Origin: Corynebacterium freiburgense
GTDB lineage: Bacteria; Actinomycetota; Actinomycetes; Mycobacteriales; Mycobacteriaceae
Assembly: GCF_030408815.1 (NCBI RefSeq)
Contig: NZ_CP047355.1
Location: 1,364,001 to 1,428,000, forward strand
Reading direction: 5' to 3'
DNA length: 64,000 nucleotides
Of the stretch, positions 9,501 through 16,844 are shown piece after piece. Position 1 is the first letter of the stretch, and the number at the start of each line of letters is the position of its first letter. The notes beneath the pieces were generated by a model. The model worked only from the letters and a program-made list of their open reading frames with translations, made no database searches and was not told the DNA's origin. Made by a program: the position numbers and the translations under genes.

Positions 9501-11234
9501 GCGGGACGTGAATTTGGACAATTAACAAACGCAATTGAGGGGAAGCAAAGCCGCCGATCCAAAAAGTGGTTATGGTTGCAGGTTATTTGCAGAGAGAAGC
9601 CATTTATCGTTTGGGCAAAAGGTATTTTATCAACGCCGCATATTCGTCATGAACTAGCTACGCTTTTGAGTGATTCTTTGGCATCTGGTTTTATGGCTCC
9701 AAAATGGAGGCAAATTTATCTAGACTGGGGCAAACTTGCTGCGAAATTTGGCAAATCACAAATGGGGCTAGTTTTTGTCCCAGATAAGGAATCAAAGGCA
9801 GTAGTCATAGGTCGCTTAGATAAATATTTAAGAGTTCTTATTCAAGGAGAGGTGCCGGATTCATTACAGTCATCGGTAAATAATTTCGTCAGGTGCGAGG
9901 GCCTTCCATATGACATCGATATGAAGATCTCTGATAATGATGCCCGGCGGTGGATCCAGGAATTATTATGCGAAAACGAAATTGACATTGAATTATGGAA
10001 AGCGGAAATGCAACCGTTTGTCCGTGCTCTAACAGAAAATTCCGCACTTACAGAAAGTGCTGCATGGGTATTGCTAGCAGGCGGGTATAACCCAAGTTTT
10101 GCGAGAGTGACCACGGGTGCGCTTGATTTGCCATATTTTGACTACCGAGGTCGCTACAATATTGACTACCTCGATAAAGAGCACATAAAGTCCGCTCGCA
10201 AAAAACTCAAACTGTCTACCAAGGCCCATAAATTTGCCTTACAGCAGCTTTCAGGGATTAAAGATGACTATATCGAAATGCTTCTAGCGGCGGTTTTTGA
10301 CCGCGATTTAGCGGCATTTACAGCAGTTGCTCATTGTTTACCACAGGTTGAAGTGGATCTGCAGGAATCAGATATGCTAACACTCACTGACTGGGGTTAT
10401 GAGTATGATGAGTCTGTTGTCGTTCCTTCGATCTGGCGTGCACTACGGCCGCTGCCTCGTAAGATTGAATTAAAAGGCGGTACTGGTTACAGCAGGATTG
10501 CTGGCGTTGTTTTGTATTTTGCCACAAGGGCCCAAGGCAATGACCCATTGCGTGGTTTTTACGCGAAGCAACTAGAAACTATAAAGAATATTGATTGGAT
10601 AGGTTTCAGCTCTGAACATGTGTCCGATCTTCCATTGCAGGGAGAGCTGCTAAACGACGAAACTACATGGCTTTACGCTCACGGGGACGCTGTACGAGCT
10701 GTTCAAGAGGGTTGCTTTGATCGGGTGATTGAAAGTTTGCGGCGTCCCGAAATCCCTAGTGGTTGTTTATTTGATCCGCGTGTATCCGCAGCTACAACGG
10801 TCAAGAAAGTGCAAGAGGAGTTGGGTTTAAGTGAGCACGCAGCGGTGTATTTTCTCCAAGTATTGTGTCTTGTGGAATGCTCTGATGTAAATATTAAGCG
10901 CTGGAATAATTGGCGCAAACGGGATTTAGATGAAGCCCGAGCGGAATTGGCACAAAAGGACCTTATTATTTTAGCTACTCGTTCGCGGACTGGTAGAAGT
11001 GCCTTTTTGCCGGGATCGTGGTGGCGAGCGAGCAATCCAAATCCGGGCATGGAAGAGTGGAAAGCTCGGTATTACTTAGTGCGCTTTTCTGAATACGCCT
11101 TCTCTGTAGTGCCTTGGTGTCCGCCAATCCTCCCATATGACGAATTATTCCAGGCCGCTTGGGAGCGCTATGCGAGCGGAGACACGCCAAAATTTCAGGA
11201 ACTCACCACGAAAAAGTATCGGAAGAGGAATTAA
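6540..11234 (+). CDS. 1564-aa MoxR-vWA system protein with probable central beta-propeller
   Basis: A very large protein and the last gene of the operon, 28 nt after the DUF4132-like gene with an AAAGGGA ribosome site. Residues ~1-330 are mostly helical and include the conserved-looking stretches RAIGFPAWPILQDPENAHHAL and SAPHFLPTLLEELARIY, which I recall from long actinobacterial proteins, often labelled DNA-binding protein, encoded beside MoxR/DUF5682 genes. Residues ~540-860 are beta-rich with repeated short strands and G/D turns and an LHQLPWITW-type closing segment, suggesting a propeller (inference). The C-terminal ~600 residues are helical and contain an acidic, Asn/Ala-rich linker near 950-965. 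No signal peptide or membrane segment is seen. Probably the substrate-recognition or effector component; no enzymatic motif is visible. Confidence 0.7.
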   Translation: MDVMFATRHGGIVPTDMASEDDAVMIAFSGSNPELLGDRKIVRIVPEKLELAEKLTQEVLGLDSFHSEPIGVGLVRAIGFPAWPILQDPENAHHALNIVGDLEWAKKMAKGAPNKVAERFQELVKQLTNSAPHFLPTLLEELARIYDNVGNAKFAQRYFSSAREVERSYGLPVDAERHRQVFLEFSSRGLVAAKELSALGAQCKMWFDNEQETFEFFYNLNVSRVQAGGAPYTTLVRDLTKLGKSAGYSQAEVTEMFARSVVGTSGMRKATKAFVMNLGKALGKNKDIDPSLILDLYKVRPIGINIREWVEVLRVAGIFDVLGKTPDRIVPWVHGLLEEMESCAERSSDLCAFILENRSYFSGQTMTLPFAKISLEFLAVLQEVGVTLEFDDGKYEVYPQLDFLVDFIKNKPVVDLNRAFEDDRLRRRIVGDKTLEQLLTGYEGKLQKLRLGGLILDKLREELQNLNLQPYLASLEPFARTISKIRNFDIPLDISKNILELTNITEEEILICNLRAGLITEFTWPELEKHTKEWLGTISPNNTYGGQLRFYPSYPGVVAFFKQSVAAVEGNQTIGTHKFGLEKSLSFSAYTQSSGNIIVASANRHGEVKAEWSQGEPVVTEVDSERYYYYLAEDSVKLCDSLPIEGGRILPGGVLLDGESKLSIHEHDRLKRMFSDASGKVWVIDKTVFPSSNLRVQEINPETGTVVGTQAPAVFEQVLNGNFKIDPNISTYVAVCPSYNPQTSIVPSSNQNLVFIAAESVDNNVPNAQYCIILGDGREFFSQDPLVGVIEAAGVIWLVGTNGRLYIPTENGSSIALATTLDHRGESHWLHQLPWITWANLSLRSETASQRLRKITVQQAEQIIGAIDRKQLKVSRHETKSEAYVRPYDTINLNCKSESEAMKVVGEILDCKDEELCASVVYRAIESIKLAKIMAFNRKYFTRKIKELTAAESETNADANANSAESHNYVEKKNRGDFIATTNHASLAGREFGQLTNAIEGKQSRRSKKWLWLQVICREKPFIVWAKGILSTPHIRHELATLLSDSLASGFMAPKWRQIYLDWGKLAAKFGKSQMGLVFVPDKESKAVVIGRLDKYLRVLIQGEVPDSLQSSVNNFVRCEGLPYDIDMKISDNDARRWIQELLCENEIDIELWKAEMQPFVRALTENSALTESAAWVLLAGGYNPSFARVTTGALDLPYFDYRGRYNIDYLDKEHIKSARKKLKLSTKAHKFALQQLSGIKDDYIEMLLAAVFDRDLAAFTAVAHCLPQVEVDLQESDMLTLTDWGYEYDESVVVPSIWRALRPLPRKIELKGGTGYSRIAGVVLYFATRAQGNDPLRGFYAKQLETIKNIDWIGFSSEHVSDLPLQGELLNDETTWLYAHGDAVRAVQEGCFDRVIESLRRPEIPSGCLFDPRVSAATTVKKVQEELGLSEHAAVYFLQVLCLVECSDVNIKRWNNWRKRDLDEARAELAQKDLIILATRSRTGRSAFLPGSWWRASNPNPGMEEWKARYYLVRFSEYAFSVVPWCPPILPYDELFQAAWERYASGDTPKFQELTTKKYRKRN

Positions 11235-11256
11235 TCGCAGGTGATATAGAGTGGAT

Positions 11257-11293
11257 AAAAGGTGGCGTGATCTTTATGGTTACGCCACCTTTT
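11257..11293 (+). terminator. Intrinsic terminator after the MoxR-vWA operon
   Basis: A 12-bp perfect stem, AAAAGGTGGCGT paired with ACGCCACCTTTT, with a 13-nt loop, 23 nt after the stop of the 1564-aa gene and followed by TTTGTTTG. It separates the operon from the SPFH gene. The rest of 11294-11479 is leader with no gene seen. Confidence 0.8.
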
Positions 11294-11479
11294 GTTTGAT
11301 AGGTATCGAACTGCGGAATACTTAGTGCAGTCTAGAATGACCTTAAATGGGGGCTTGGCTAAAACTTTCATTTCGGTATATTTAATGTTCTAGTATCTCG
11401 TAAAAATAAGAGGCTCACGAGATATTTAGAAACTGGTTTTAAAGGTATCTATGCACGTGGTTGGATTGTTAGGAGAGGT

Positions 11480-12616
11480 ATGTTTTATTTTATCCCGAAG
11501 CCAAATGAAGCATTGCTTATTTCCGGCGGGTTGCGTCAGCGCAAAGACACGCCTTTTAAGGTTTATGTAGGGCGCGGTGCGCTGGTTGTACCACTGGTCC
11601 ATAAGGTCAATCGGTTTCACATTGGGTCCCGATCCGTCAGGGTTACTGTGGATGCCCAAACAGCTCAAAACATTTCGCTGCAAGTGGAGGCGACGTTTGT
11701 GTATCGGGTAAATCCGAATCCATTAAGTATCGCTGAAGCGGGGTCTAGGTTTCTTGGAACCTCGGATCAAGATATGAACCGGATTGCATCGGATGTTTTT
11801 TCTGGTGAAGTTCGTTCTCTAGTAGGTTCTCGGAGCGTTGAAGATATTATTTGCGATCGAGACTCTTTGAATATGGATGTTTTGACTGCTACAGAGCCAA
11901 AACTTCTTGCTATGGGTCTAAAGATCGATAATTTCCAAATCAATGAAATTAGCGATCATAACAACCACATCAATAACCTTTCTCAACCGGAATTAAGTCG
12001 AGTGCGTAAACTCGCAGAAGTTTCTGCTGCACAAGCCGATGCTGAAATTGAAAAGGCTCGTCAGCAAGCTGCACGTGATAAGTCGTTGTATCAAAAAGAA
12101 ACCGACCTTCAGGTGTCTGCCAATACTATGGAGACTGCGAAGCAACGCGCCAGGGCGGCACAGTCCGGACCTACCGCAGAGGCAGAAGCTCTACTTGAGT
12201 TGACGCAGCGCAAACAAGAATTGGCTGCTGAGGAAGCTAAACTCCGTGAAATTGAATTGATTTCCCAAGTAATTAAGCCAGCTGAAGCAGAGGCGCGCCG
12301 TCGCACAATCCAAGCCCAGGCCGAAGCGAAAGCGCAGCAAATGCTTAATGAAGCACTCGCTTCGCATGATCGTATTGGTTTGGAAAGCCAGATCATTGAA
12401 ATAATGCCTGAAGTTGCGAAACATATTGCTTCTGCACTTGCGGAAAGCAAGATTACAATGTTCAACGGTGGAGAGGGATTAACCCAGCTCTATTCGGAGA
12501 TAACGGAGCTTACCCAACATCTTGTTGGTTCTCTTAAACAACCAACACCACAAGTTGAGGACGTAGCAATCGAACCTGCAACTTTTCGCACGGAAGTAGA
12601 CGAATTACAACCTTAA
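11480..12616 (+). CDS. SPFH/band-7 (flotillin-like) domain protein
   Basis: A 378-residue protein with TTAGGAGAGG just before ATG 11480. Residues ~1-170 form an SPFH domain (opening FIPKPNEALLISGG, later VGRGALVVPLVHKVNRFHIG). Residues ~175-310 are a long Ala/Glu/Lys/Gln-rich coiled coil as in flotillins. No N-terminal hydrophobic anchor is present, so membrane contact, if any, would be peripheral or through partners. SPFH proteins oligomerise into rings or membrane scaffolds. It has its own transcription unit between the MoxR-vWA operon and a TerD-type gene, which suggests a stress-island role (inference). Confidence 0.8.
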   Translation: MFYFIPKPNEALLISGGLRQRKDTPFKVYVGRGALVVPLVHKVNRFHIGSRSVRVTVDAQTAQNISLQVEATFVYRVNPNPLSIAEAGSRFLGTSDQDMNRIASDVFSGEVRSLVGSRSVEDIICDRDSLNMDVLTATEPKLLAMGLKIDNFQINEISDHNNHINNLSQPELSRVRKLAEVSAAQADAEIEKARQQAARDKSLYQKETDLQVSANTMETAKQRARAAQSGPTAEAEALLELTQRKQELAAEEAKLREIELISQVIKPAEAEARRRTIQAQAEAKAQQMLNEALASHDRIGLESQIIEIMPEVAKHIASALAESKITMFNGGEGLTQLYSEITELTQHLVGSLKQPTPQVEDVAIEPATFRTEVDELQP

Positions 12617-12627
12617 TGGCCAAGGAA

Positions 12628-12657
12628 AAGGGGAACCAAAGCACATTCGGTTCCCTT
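12628..12657 (-). terminator. Terminator between convergent SPFH and TerD-type genes
   Basis: GGGAACC at 12631-12637 pairs with GGTTCCC at 12649-12655. On the minus strand it is followed by CTTTTCC, which makes it a good stop for the TerD-type gene; it may also serve the plus strand. Confidence 0.6.
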
Positions 12658-12687
12658 CAAACGTTCCAAAGGCGAAAGCTCAGCCTT

Positions 12688-14811
12688 CTAGCATTCTGTA
12701 AGCAACCGTGTTGCTTGTTGTTGCTGGGCATGCTGTGGGGAGGTTTCTGAATTGTGTGCCTGTGCCCAAAGCTGCATTAGTTCGCCAACCGTTAAGGAGT
12801 TTTGCAATGCGCTAAGTTCCGCGCGTACGGTAAGTACTGCTTTCGATTCATGGGCAGAATACATGCCTTCTGCGGTGCCTGTAGAGGCATCTAACCAGAT
12901 CATTGTGCGCTCTACTAGGTCGACAATACATGGAATACAGTTTGTGGATTTTGCGTTTGCAGACATAGCCGTCGTCACGGTTCGGGGCTCGAATAGTTGG
13001 CCTGCCATACCGTGATTTCGGGCCATCACTCCGACTACATTGTCAATGTTGTCGAATGTTCCTCCACGATAGGAGATTAGTGAAATAATTGCGTATCGAG
13101 CATTGGGAAGATGATCAAGTATGGTCTTGTGAGGTGTTTTTAGTGTCGTCCTTTTCGCTTCTTTACCAACAGTAATGTCGATGAATTCACAGGCGCCATC
13201 CGGTTTAGGTGCACTTACAATATCGCCTGAATGGGTAACAGATTTTCGTAGTTTCTTGTCTCGCAGACGGGTATAGTCAACGTAAGCTAAAGTTTCTTTA
13301 ATATTTTCATCTGTAAAAACTACACCTAAATCAACATCGTTTCCGTACCAGTGGACAAATAGCCGGAGAATCGAATTGCTGTTGAAATTCAGGGCAATAT
13401 GCTCTCCGCGACTGTATTCGTGTATAGATGAGCTCGCATTTCGTCGTACAAGTTCTACAGGTATCGTATTTTCAATTGCTACGGGGCCGTCCGGCGGGGT
13501 AGTTTCCTTAAGCCGCCGGACCATAGCTTTGCGGAGTACCTGCAGGCAACCGTCAATATGGGTTTCATCGAGTGCATGGTGTGACCGGTAGCGAATGACG
13601 TTTCCGCGGCCAGACAATGCGGTGACGACTACTTCACTGTTTTGGTTGAGCAACCCGTTGTAGGCAGAGATAAGAGTACTGAGTCTTACTCGGTGTGCCA
13701 CATTTCGAAGTCCAGTTTCTACCAGTGAAATATTCGCTTGTTGGATTGATTCATTGGAGTGATTGCTCAAGCGCAAAAGATGGTGGATTTTCCGGACGTA
13801 ATTCCCTGGTGCATCTTGTAAGAGCTTGCATGCTATTTCTAATTTTCGGTCGTGGAGTGACTGCTCGATAAGGGAATTTACTGTACGGTAATTGTTGTTG
13901 GCATGGATAATATCTAATTGCTGGCGAACATTATTATGTCCTGGTACATCATACGGGTGAATCCTGCGCATAATGATTTGCCATATCTTACGCCGGCGGG
14001 CTAGTAAATCGAGATTGTATGGTTCTGTGTATGCTTTCAAAGCTCTGATTACAATTGCCCTGCTAGAGCGCGGAATTGAGCGTAAGGATACCGGTTCTTT
14101 TTTAGTGCATAGTAAATCACGGGCTCGGTCCTGATTGACGCTAAATACTGCGAGTATTGAGCGTAGAACATCATCGATGTTTCTTGCGCAATCAATTCCA
14201 GTTTGCAAGGCATGGTCGATGTTGTCGTTACTAGCTATAAGCACTTCATGAAGAGCAAATGCGAAATTCTCGCCGTTTTTAAAAGTAGTATTCCGAAAAG
14301 CAGGAGTTATGTCAGATTCTAAATATTGCACAATGTCGTGGCAAAATTCTCGGTCTGTTTGAGATAGTGCGAGTGTTTTTCCCCAGGTTTCTATGACTGT
14401 TGTTTCGGTTGGTTCGAGTGGTTGAAGGATAATCGGATTTTCTGGCCAAGTATTGAGTGTCAGTGGTTTTCGTGGCAGGGAACTGTTATATTCTGGCCGC
14501 CATTCACCTTGACTAAGGTAGTGGAATATTGCGTTGATGTATAACTCCCTTTCCGCTGTCTCAAGAACTTCTTGGGGAAAGCCTGGGTAAAGTGGCTGCC
14601 ACGTTCTATCCGCCCCAATAAGACGGGCGGCTTGTTTCACCAGGTCTTTCAGTTCGTCAACGGATAAAAACGTTAAATCGTGAGGTGACGCGATAAATCC
14701 TAAATTGAGTAGTTCAATGGCCGCCATGGAAGCTACTGGCAGAGTTGTTCTCTCTTCCTTTAAGTTTTTGATTATAAAAAAACCTTTGCGGATAATTGCT
14801 GGTGTATTCAT
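12688..14811 (-). CDS. TerD-domain protein of the MXAN_6230/SCO0854 type
   Basis: A 707-residue protein. The N-terminus (IIRKGFFIIKN; LLNLGFIASPHDLTFLSVDEL; ARLIGADRTWQPLYPGFP) fits the start of the MXAN_6230/SCO0854 family as I remember it. The C-terminal ~230 residues form a TerD-like domain: WYGNDVDLGVVFTDEN, THSGDIVSAPKPDGACEFID, ARYAIISLISYRGGTFDNI and ERTMIWLD. TerD domains bind calcium and occur in tellurite/stress-response and anti-phage systems. The RING-like Cys cluster that gives this family its database name is not obvious here; the C-terminus ends in a Gln-rich tail. It is monocistronic, convergent with the SPFH gene. The call is fairly good for TerD, weaker for the full-length family. 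Confidence 0.65.
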   Translation of the reverse strand: MNTPAIIRKGFFIIKNLKEERTTLPVASMAAIELLNLGFIASPHDLTFLSVDELKDLVKQAARLIGADRTWQPLYPGFPQEVLETAERELYINAIFHYLSQGEWRPEYNSSLPRKPLTLNTWPENPIILQPLEPTETTVIETWGKTLALSQTDREFCHDIVQYLESDITPAFRNTTFKNGENFAFALHEVLIASNDNIDHALQTGIDCARNIDDVLRSILAVFSVNQDRARDLLCTKKEPVSLRSIPRSSRAIVIRALKAYTEPYNLDLLARRRKIWQIIMRRIHPYDVPGHNNVRQQLDIIHANNNYRTVNSLIEQSLHDRKLEIACKLLQDAPGNYVRKIHHLLRLSNHSNESIQQANISLVETGLRNVAHRVRLSTLISAYNGLLNQNSEVVVTALSGRGNVIRYRSHHALDETHIDGCLQVLRKAMVRRLKETTPPDGPVAIENTIPVELVRRNASSSIHEYSRGEHIALNFNSNSILRLFVHWYGNDVDLGVVFTDENIKETLAYVDYTRLRDKKLRKSVTHSGDIVSAPKPDGACEFIDITVGKEAKRTTLKTPHKTILDHLPNARYAIISLISYRGGTFDNIDNVVGVMARNHGMAGQLFEPRTVTTAMSANAKSTNCIPCIVDLVERTMIWLDASTGTAEGMYSAHESKAVLTVRAELSALQNSLTVGELMQLWAQAHNSETSPQHAQQQQATRLLTEC

Positions 14812-14834
14812 GTCTTAATCCTATTATTGGCCTG

Positions 14835-14873
14835 AAAAAATCCCCCTACATATGCAGCGCATGAAGTAAGGGG
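14835..14873 (-). terminator. Intrinsic terminator of the Ltp-repeat gene
   Basis: On the minus strand CCCCTTAC pairs with GTAGGGGG (one G-U) and is followed by ATTTTTT. It lies ~105 nt after the Ltp-repeat gene and just before the TerD-type gene, isolating the two same-strand genes. Confidence 0.7.
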
Positions 14874-14977
14874 AAAATGTGAGGAAAATAAACCCGTGAT
14901 TCTTTAAGAACGAAGATTGAAGTAACGTGTTTTAGGCCTCACGCAGATTTCATGTAATCATATTTCTGCAAGAATGT

Positions 14978-15748
14978 CTATAGATGATCTACAGCATAGC
15001 GTGCCTCTTCGGGGGTGAACCCACCCCCGAATTCCGAAGTAAGTTGTGTGTATATCTCCTCTGGCGTCATGTGAAGTTCATTCTGATAGATTTTTGCTTG
15101 CTCCAATGCGTTCTTCTTCCAATCAGTTTGGAGATTATCTACGGCATATTGCGCTGCTTGCTCAGTGAAGTTTTCTGCCTCTGGATTGATGAGAATTTTG
15201 TAGATTTCCTTTTTGGAAAGGTTCAAATAGTCAGAGTATTGTTTCGCTGCTTGTAATGCTGCATCTTTATCATCATTTTTTACCCCGGGGGTTCCAGCAT
15301 CACTATTTCTTGTTGTTGGTGCTTCGGTGAGTACAGGGTCCGGCGTTATCGATGCAGATGTATTTGGTACAGCTCGGCTGTTTTGCGTTTGCGAGGTACT
15401 GATTGCTGCTCGGGGCGTATTTGTTTTCGAGTTGATCAAGTAGTATGCCGCGCCGAGAATGGCAATGCCTAGGAAAATAAGTAGCACCGCAATGGCTATC
15501 AGCCCCACAATAAGTCCTGTTTTCTTTTTCTTTGTGGGCTGAGGTGGCTGAAGTAAGTGAGGTTGCTGAGCCGGTTGAGGCTGTTGCGGAGATTGTGGCT
15601 GCTCAGAAAATTGTGGTTGTTGTGGCGTTGTCGGAGTTGAACCGAAAACCACTGGCGGTTGTTTGGCTTCGTTTGAGGTGTCAGTCGGAGTGGGACTACC
15701 AGGATTGAAGGCGTATGGGTTGTGGTTTTGTTGATTTGGATCTGTCAT
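14978..15748 (-). CDS. Membrane-anchored protein with two Ltp-type repeats
   Basis: A 256-residue protein: a Pro/Gln-rich cytoplasmic N-terminus (1-72), KKKK then one transmembrane segment (~78-104), a Ser/Thr-rich linker, and two ~47-residue repeats at ~163-256. Each repeat follows the pattern A-x3-Y-x3-L-x-hydrophobic...F-T...A-x-YAV-x-L, as in host cell-surface-exposed lipoprotein (Ltp, PF07553) repeats. Ltp of streptococcal phage TP-J34 blocks superinfecting DNA injection; many bacterial copies have unknown roles. No lipobox is present, so anchoring is by the single helix with the repeats outside. It stands alone between the Ter-like gene and a DUF2938 gene. Function is inferred only. Confidence 0.7.
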   Translation of the reverse strand: MTDPNQQNHNPYAFNPGSPTPTDTSNEAKQPPVVFGSTPTTPQQPQFSEQPQSPQQPQPAQQPHLLQPPQPTKKKKTGLIVGLIAIAVLLIFLGIAILGAAYYLINSKTNTPRAAISTSQTQNSRAVPNTSASITPDPVLTEAPTTRNSDAGTPGVKNDDKDAALQAAKQYSDYLNLSKKEIYKILINPEAENFTEQAAQYAVDNLQTDWKKNALEQAKIYQNELHMTPEEIYTQLTSEFGGGFTPEEARYAVDHL

Positions 15749-16092
15749 TGAAATCTTTCGCGATGTAAGTTTTCTGGAATGGTCGGCGCTTGGTGCATCT
15801 TTGTATTTTTTTATGTTAGCAATAAGTCCACAACAGAAAAGTCATGAAATCTAGGGGCGCCCACTTTGAATGCAATCTTTGACCGCGTGGGCTCGTCACT
15901 TTGAGGATTGGAGCTTTATCCTGCCACGAGATGTGCAGTCAAAGTTTTGTTAAGGCTTATTGAAAATTATTGCTAATAAGCTTTATTTTATGATAACTTC
16001 CCTCCGCAAGTGATAGTCATTTGCGTGTTGCATACGAGCTTGCCCAGAGACTTTGCCGAGGAGAAACGATGTAAAATAGTGGTTCTTGTACG
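15749..16092. other. Intergenic region between divergent genes; leaders only
   Basis: 344 bases without a convincing gene. It must hold the promoters of the Ltp-repeat gene (minus) and the DUF2938 gene (plus); I see no clear -35/-10 pair. The only notable element is the ribosome-site plus ATG-TAA at 16058-16074, listed separately. Confidence 0.5.
16058..16074 (+). promoter_or_regulatory. Start-stop element (GAGGAG, then ATG-TAA) ahead of DUF2938 gene
   Basis: GAGGAG at 16058-16063 is followed after 5 nt by ATG at 16069 and immediately by TAA. The downstream reading frame only opens at TTG 16093. Either this is a minimal start-stop ORF that loads a ribosome for reinitiation, or the N-terminus of the gene was damaged here. 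Confidence 0.45.
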
Positions 16093-16584
16093 TTGGCTTC
16101 AACATGTGCGCGAGGAGTTATTATCGGCGGTGTTGCTACCGCGGTAATGGATATTGCGGCTGAGGCGATTCGACAAACAACTAATGTGCCACCGCTCAAT
16201 CTAGATTTTGTTGGACGGTGGGTTATTGGTTTAAAAGATGGCAAGTTGGCGCATGATTCCATTGCTGCTGCACCCGCGTATCCAACAGAACGTGCCGTTG
16301 GGATTGCATCGCATTACTTGATAGGTATGGGTTTTGCAGGAATGTTTGATTTTTTATTACCCCAGTGGTCAAAAAACCCTAAGTTGGGGTTGTCAGTGTT
16401 ACTTGGCCTATCCACAACAGTGGCGCCGTGGTTTATTATGCAACCTGCATTTGGTCTTGGTGTTGCCGCTTCTAAGACGCCAAAGCCTGGCGTTGCGATG
16501 TTTCGAAGTTTACGGGCACATGCGAGTTATGGTGCAGGATTGTATATTGGCGCACAGTTGCTGCGTGCTGCCAGATCCGCATAG
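16093..16584 (+). CDS. DUF2938 family membrane protein
   Basis: A 163-residue protein with ~4 hydrophobic segments. The family features are GVIIGGVATAVMDI at the N-terminus, NLDFVGRWV, the H-D-S-I motif near residue 55, and ERAVGIASHYLIGMGFA. DUF2938 proteins are small inner-membrane proteins of unknown function. The TTG at 16093 gives an N-terminus aligning with what I recall of the family, but it lacks a ribosome site of its own; the good site sits upstream of an ATG-TAA. Initiation may be by reinitiation, or the start may be eroded. Confidence 0.65.
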   Translation: MASTCARGVIIGGVATAVMDIAAEAIRQTTNVPPLNLDFVGRWVIGLKDGKLAHDSIAAAPAYPTERAVGIASHYLIGMGFAGMFDFLLPQWSKNPKLGLSVLLGLSTTVAPWFIMQPAFGLGVAASKTPKPGVAMFRSLRAHASYGAGLYIGAQLLRAARSA

Positions 16585-16596
16585 ATACAAGCCTTC

Positions 16597-16641
16597 ATAC
16601 ATAAAAATCCAGCCTAGGTGGAAGGCTGGATTTTTATGTAT
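16597..16641. terminator. Strong bidirectional terminator
   Basis: A near-perfect 19-bp inverted repeat: ATACATAAAAATCCAGCCT at 16597-16615 pairs with AGGCTGGATTTTTATGTAT at 16623-16641. A/T tracts flank the GC core on both strands, so it can stop the DUF2938 gene on plus and the tRNA transcript on minus. Confidence 0.9.
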
Positions 16642-16643
16642 TT

Positions 16644-16720
<77 letters not shown>

Positions 16721-16844
16721 TTGTTGTTTTGGTTAGTTCCTCCACGCAACTGTTATAGGTTACATCACTGTCGTTAATTGCGGCTAATCCCCAGGTCAAT
16801 TGCATTAATGTAGGGGCGCCATGGGCAAGTTCGGCAAGTGTGGT

